Assembly (NCBI GenBank): GCA_947581665.1 | Contig: CANPVI010000093.1 | Location: 1-6,233 of the forward strand | DNA length: 6,233 nt | Direction: 5' to 3' | Origin: an uncultured Atopobiaceae bacterium | GTDB lineage: Bacteria; Actinomycetota; Coriobacteriia; Coriobacteriales; Atopobiaceae | Shown here: positions 5,400-6,233 of the stretch, piece after piece | Layout: each line of letters starts with the position of its first letter | Numbering within the stretch: position 1 is the stretch's first letter | Notes under the pieces: generated by a model | What the model was told of the DNA's origin: nothing | What the model saw: only the letters and a program-made list of their open reading frames with translations | Databases searched by the model: none | Position numbers and translations under genes: made by a program

Positions 5400-6233
5400 A
5401 TGAAAATCGCCATCGCTTCCGATCATGCCGGCTTCGAGCAGAAGGCCCGGCTTGCGCCTTGGCTCGCCGAGGGGGGCAACGAGGTGCTCGATTTCGGGCC
5501 CGAGAACGAGGAACGCGTGGACTACCCCGACTACGCCTACAAGGTGGCGAGCGCGGTGGCCGCCGGCGAGGCGGAGCGCGGCATCCTCGTGTGTGGCACG
5601 GGCCTCGGCCTGGAGATGGGCGCGAACAAGGTGCCCGGCATCCGCGCCGCCGCCGTGCAGACCCCCGAGTTCGCCGAGCTCATGCGCGCCCACAACGACG
5701 CGAACGTGCTCTGCCTCTCGGGGCGCTTCGTGAGCCTCGAGAAGAACGAGGAGCTCTGCAGGATCTTCCTCGAGACCCCCTTCGAGGGAGGTCGCCACGC
5801 CGGCCGCACCGCCAAGCTCGATCGCGGCTGCATGCTCGAGCCGCGCGTGCAGGTGATGCACCACCCGCTCGTGGCCCACAAGCTCTCGATCCTTCGCAGC
5901 GAAGACACGCCGACGAAGCTCTTCCGCGAACTCATCCGCGAGCTCGCGCTCTTCCTCGGCTACGAGGCCACGCGGGACTTCCCGCTCGAGGACGTCGAGG
6001 TCACCACGCCGCTCGAGACCATGACGGCCAAGCGCGTGGCCGGAAAGAAGGTGGCCATCGTGCCGATCCTTCGCGCCGGGCTCGGCATGGTGGACGGCCT
6101 CCTCGTGCTTGTGCCCTCCGCCAAGGTGGGCCACATCGGCATGTATCGCGACGAGGAGACCCACGAGCCGCACGAGTACTACTGCAAGCTCCCGCCCGAT
6201 GTGGACCAGCGCACCTGCCTCCTCGTGGACCCG
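5400..6233 (+). CDS. rpiB/upp: Fusion of ribose-5-phosphate isomerase B and uracil phosphoribosyltransferase (3' end cut by window edge)
   Basis: The frame is open for 278 codons from ATG 5400 to the window edge. AAAGGAG lies five bases upstream. Residues 1 to about 142 are RpiB, which interconverts ribulose-5-P and ribose-5-P: Asp8-His9, the catalytic-type Cys65 in CGTGLGLEMGANK, HND at 98-100 and EGGRH at 129-133. Cys65 indicates the E. coli-type isomerase. From about 146 the chain is Upp, which joins uracil and PRPP to give UMP: HHPLVAHKL (154-162), TPTKLFRELIRELALFLGYEAT, then VPILRAGLGMVDG and VGMYR/EET-like segments. It ends at LLVDP, the first residues of the PRPP loop (DPMLATGGS in E. 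coli), so about 80 residues should follow outside the window. No stop and no Shine-Dalgarno before an internal ATG (5832, 5856) separate the halves. The product links ribose-5-P supply and PRPP use. Not seen: the end of the Upp domain. Confidence 0.93.
   Translation, partial: MKIAIASDHAGFEQKARLAPWLAEGGNEVLDFGPENEERVDYPDYAYKVASAVAAGEAERGILVCGTGLGLEMGANKVPGIRAAAVQTPEFAELMRAHNDANVLCLSGRFVSLEKNEELCRIFLETPFEGGRHAGRTAKLDRGCMLEPRVQVMHHPLVAHKLSILRSEDTPTKLFRELIRELALFLGYEATRDFPLEDVEVTTPLETMTAKRVAGKKVAIVPILRAGLGMVDGLLVLVPSAKVGHIGMYRDEETHEPHEYYCKLPPDVDQRTCLLVDP

Noticed and set aside
5202..6173. Minus-strand open frame of 323 codons opposite rpiB/upp
   Set aside because: Antisense shadow with His/Glu/Ala/Leu-rich composition. 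The plus strand encodes recognisable RpiB and Upp through the same stretch.
5832..6233. Separate translation of Upp from an internal ATG
   Set aside because: The nearest GGGAGG lies about 40 nt upstream of ATG 5832 and encodes the conserved RpiB EGGRH block; no properly spaced Shine-Dalgarno is present.

Overview
The window is a high-GC, densely coding bacterial chromosome segment with strong C/G preference at third codon positions. It most resembles an actinobacterium. The release factor carries the GPGGQ-x-VNTT form of the catalytic loop that I associate with Actinomycetota. My best guess is the class Coriobacteriia (Olsenella/Collinsella/Atopobium type), inferred from gene style and order and not proven. 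I see no mobile element, CRISPR array, tRNA or rRNA.

Layout, left to right. Positions 1-66 hold the acidic C-terminal tail of an unidentified plus-strand gene. Facing it, with 7 bp between stops, is a minus-strand gene (74-916) for a stripped-down trigger factor. It keeps the linker and C-terminal chaperone arms but lacks the ribosome-binding and PPIase domains. A 104-bp divergent spacer with nested inverted repeats separates it from a plus-strand run: prfA (release factor 1, 1021-2088), then a fused PrmC-Sua5 gene (2106-3620). A 243-bp intergenic region follows, with a perfect TATAAT box and several palindromes. It leads to glpK (glycerol kinase, 3864-5369) and to a second fusion gene, RpiB-Upp (5400 to the window edge, truncated).

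How the genes fit together. RF1 recognises UAA/UAG, and the PrmC half of the next protein methylates the glutamine of the RF1 GGQ motif. The Sua5 half makes threonylcarbamoyl-AMP for t6A in ANN-decoding tRNAs, so one polypeptide serves both termination and decoding fidelity. GlpK feeds glycerol into triose phosphates. RpiB interconverts ribulose-5-P and ribose-5-P, the precursor of PRPP, and Upp uses PRPP to salvage uracil to UMP. In Bacillus, prfA, prmC, ywlC (sua5), rpiB and upp lie in the same order as separate genes with others interspersed. Here the set is compacted into two fusions with glpK between them.

The points most worth following up are the two in-frame fusions, the minimal trigger factor, the apparent absence of both known allosteric motifs in GlpK, and the dyad-rich regulatory regions. 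No wholly new system is evident.
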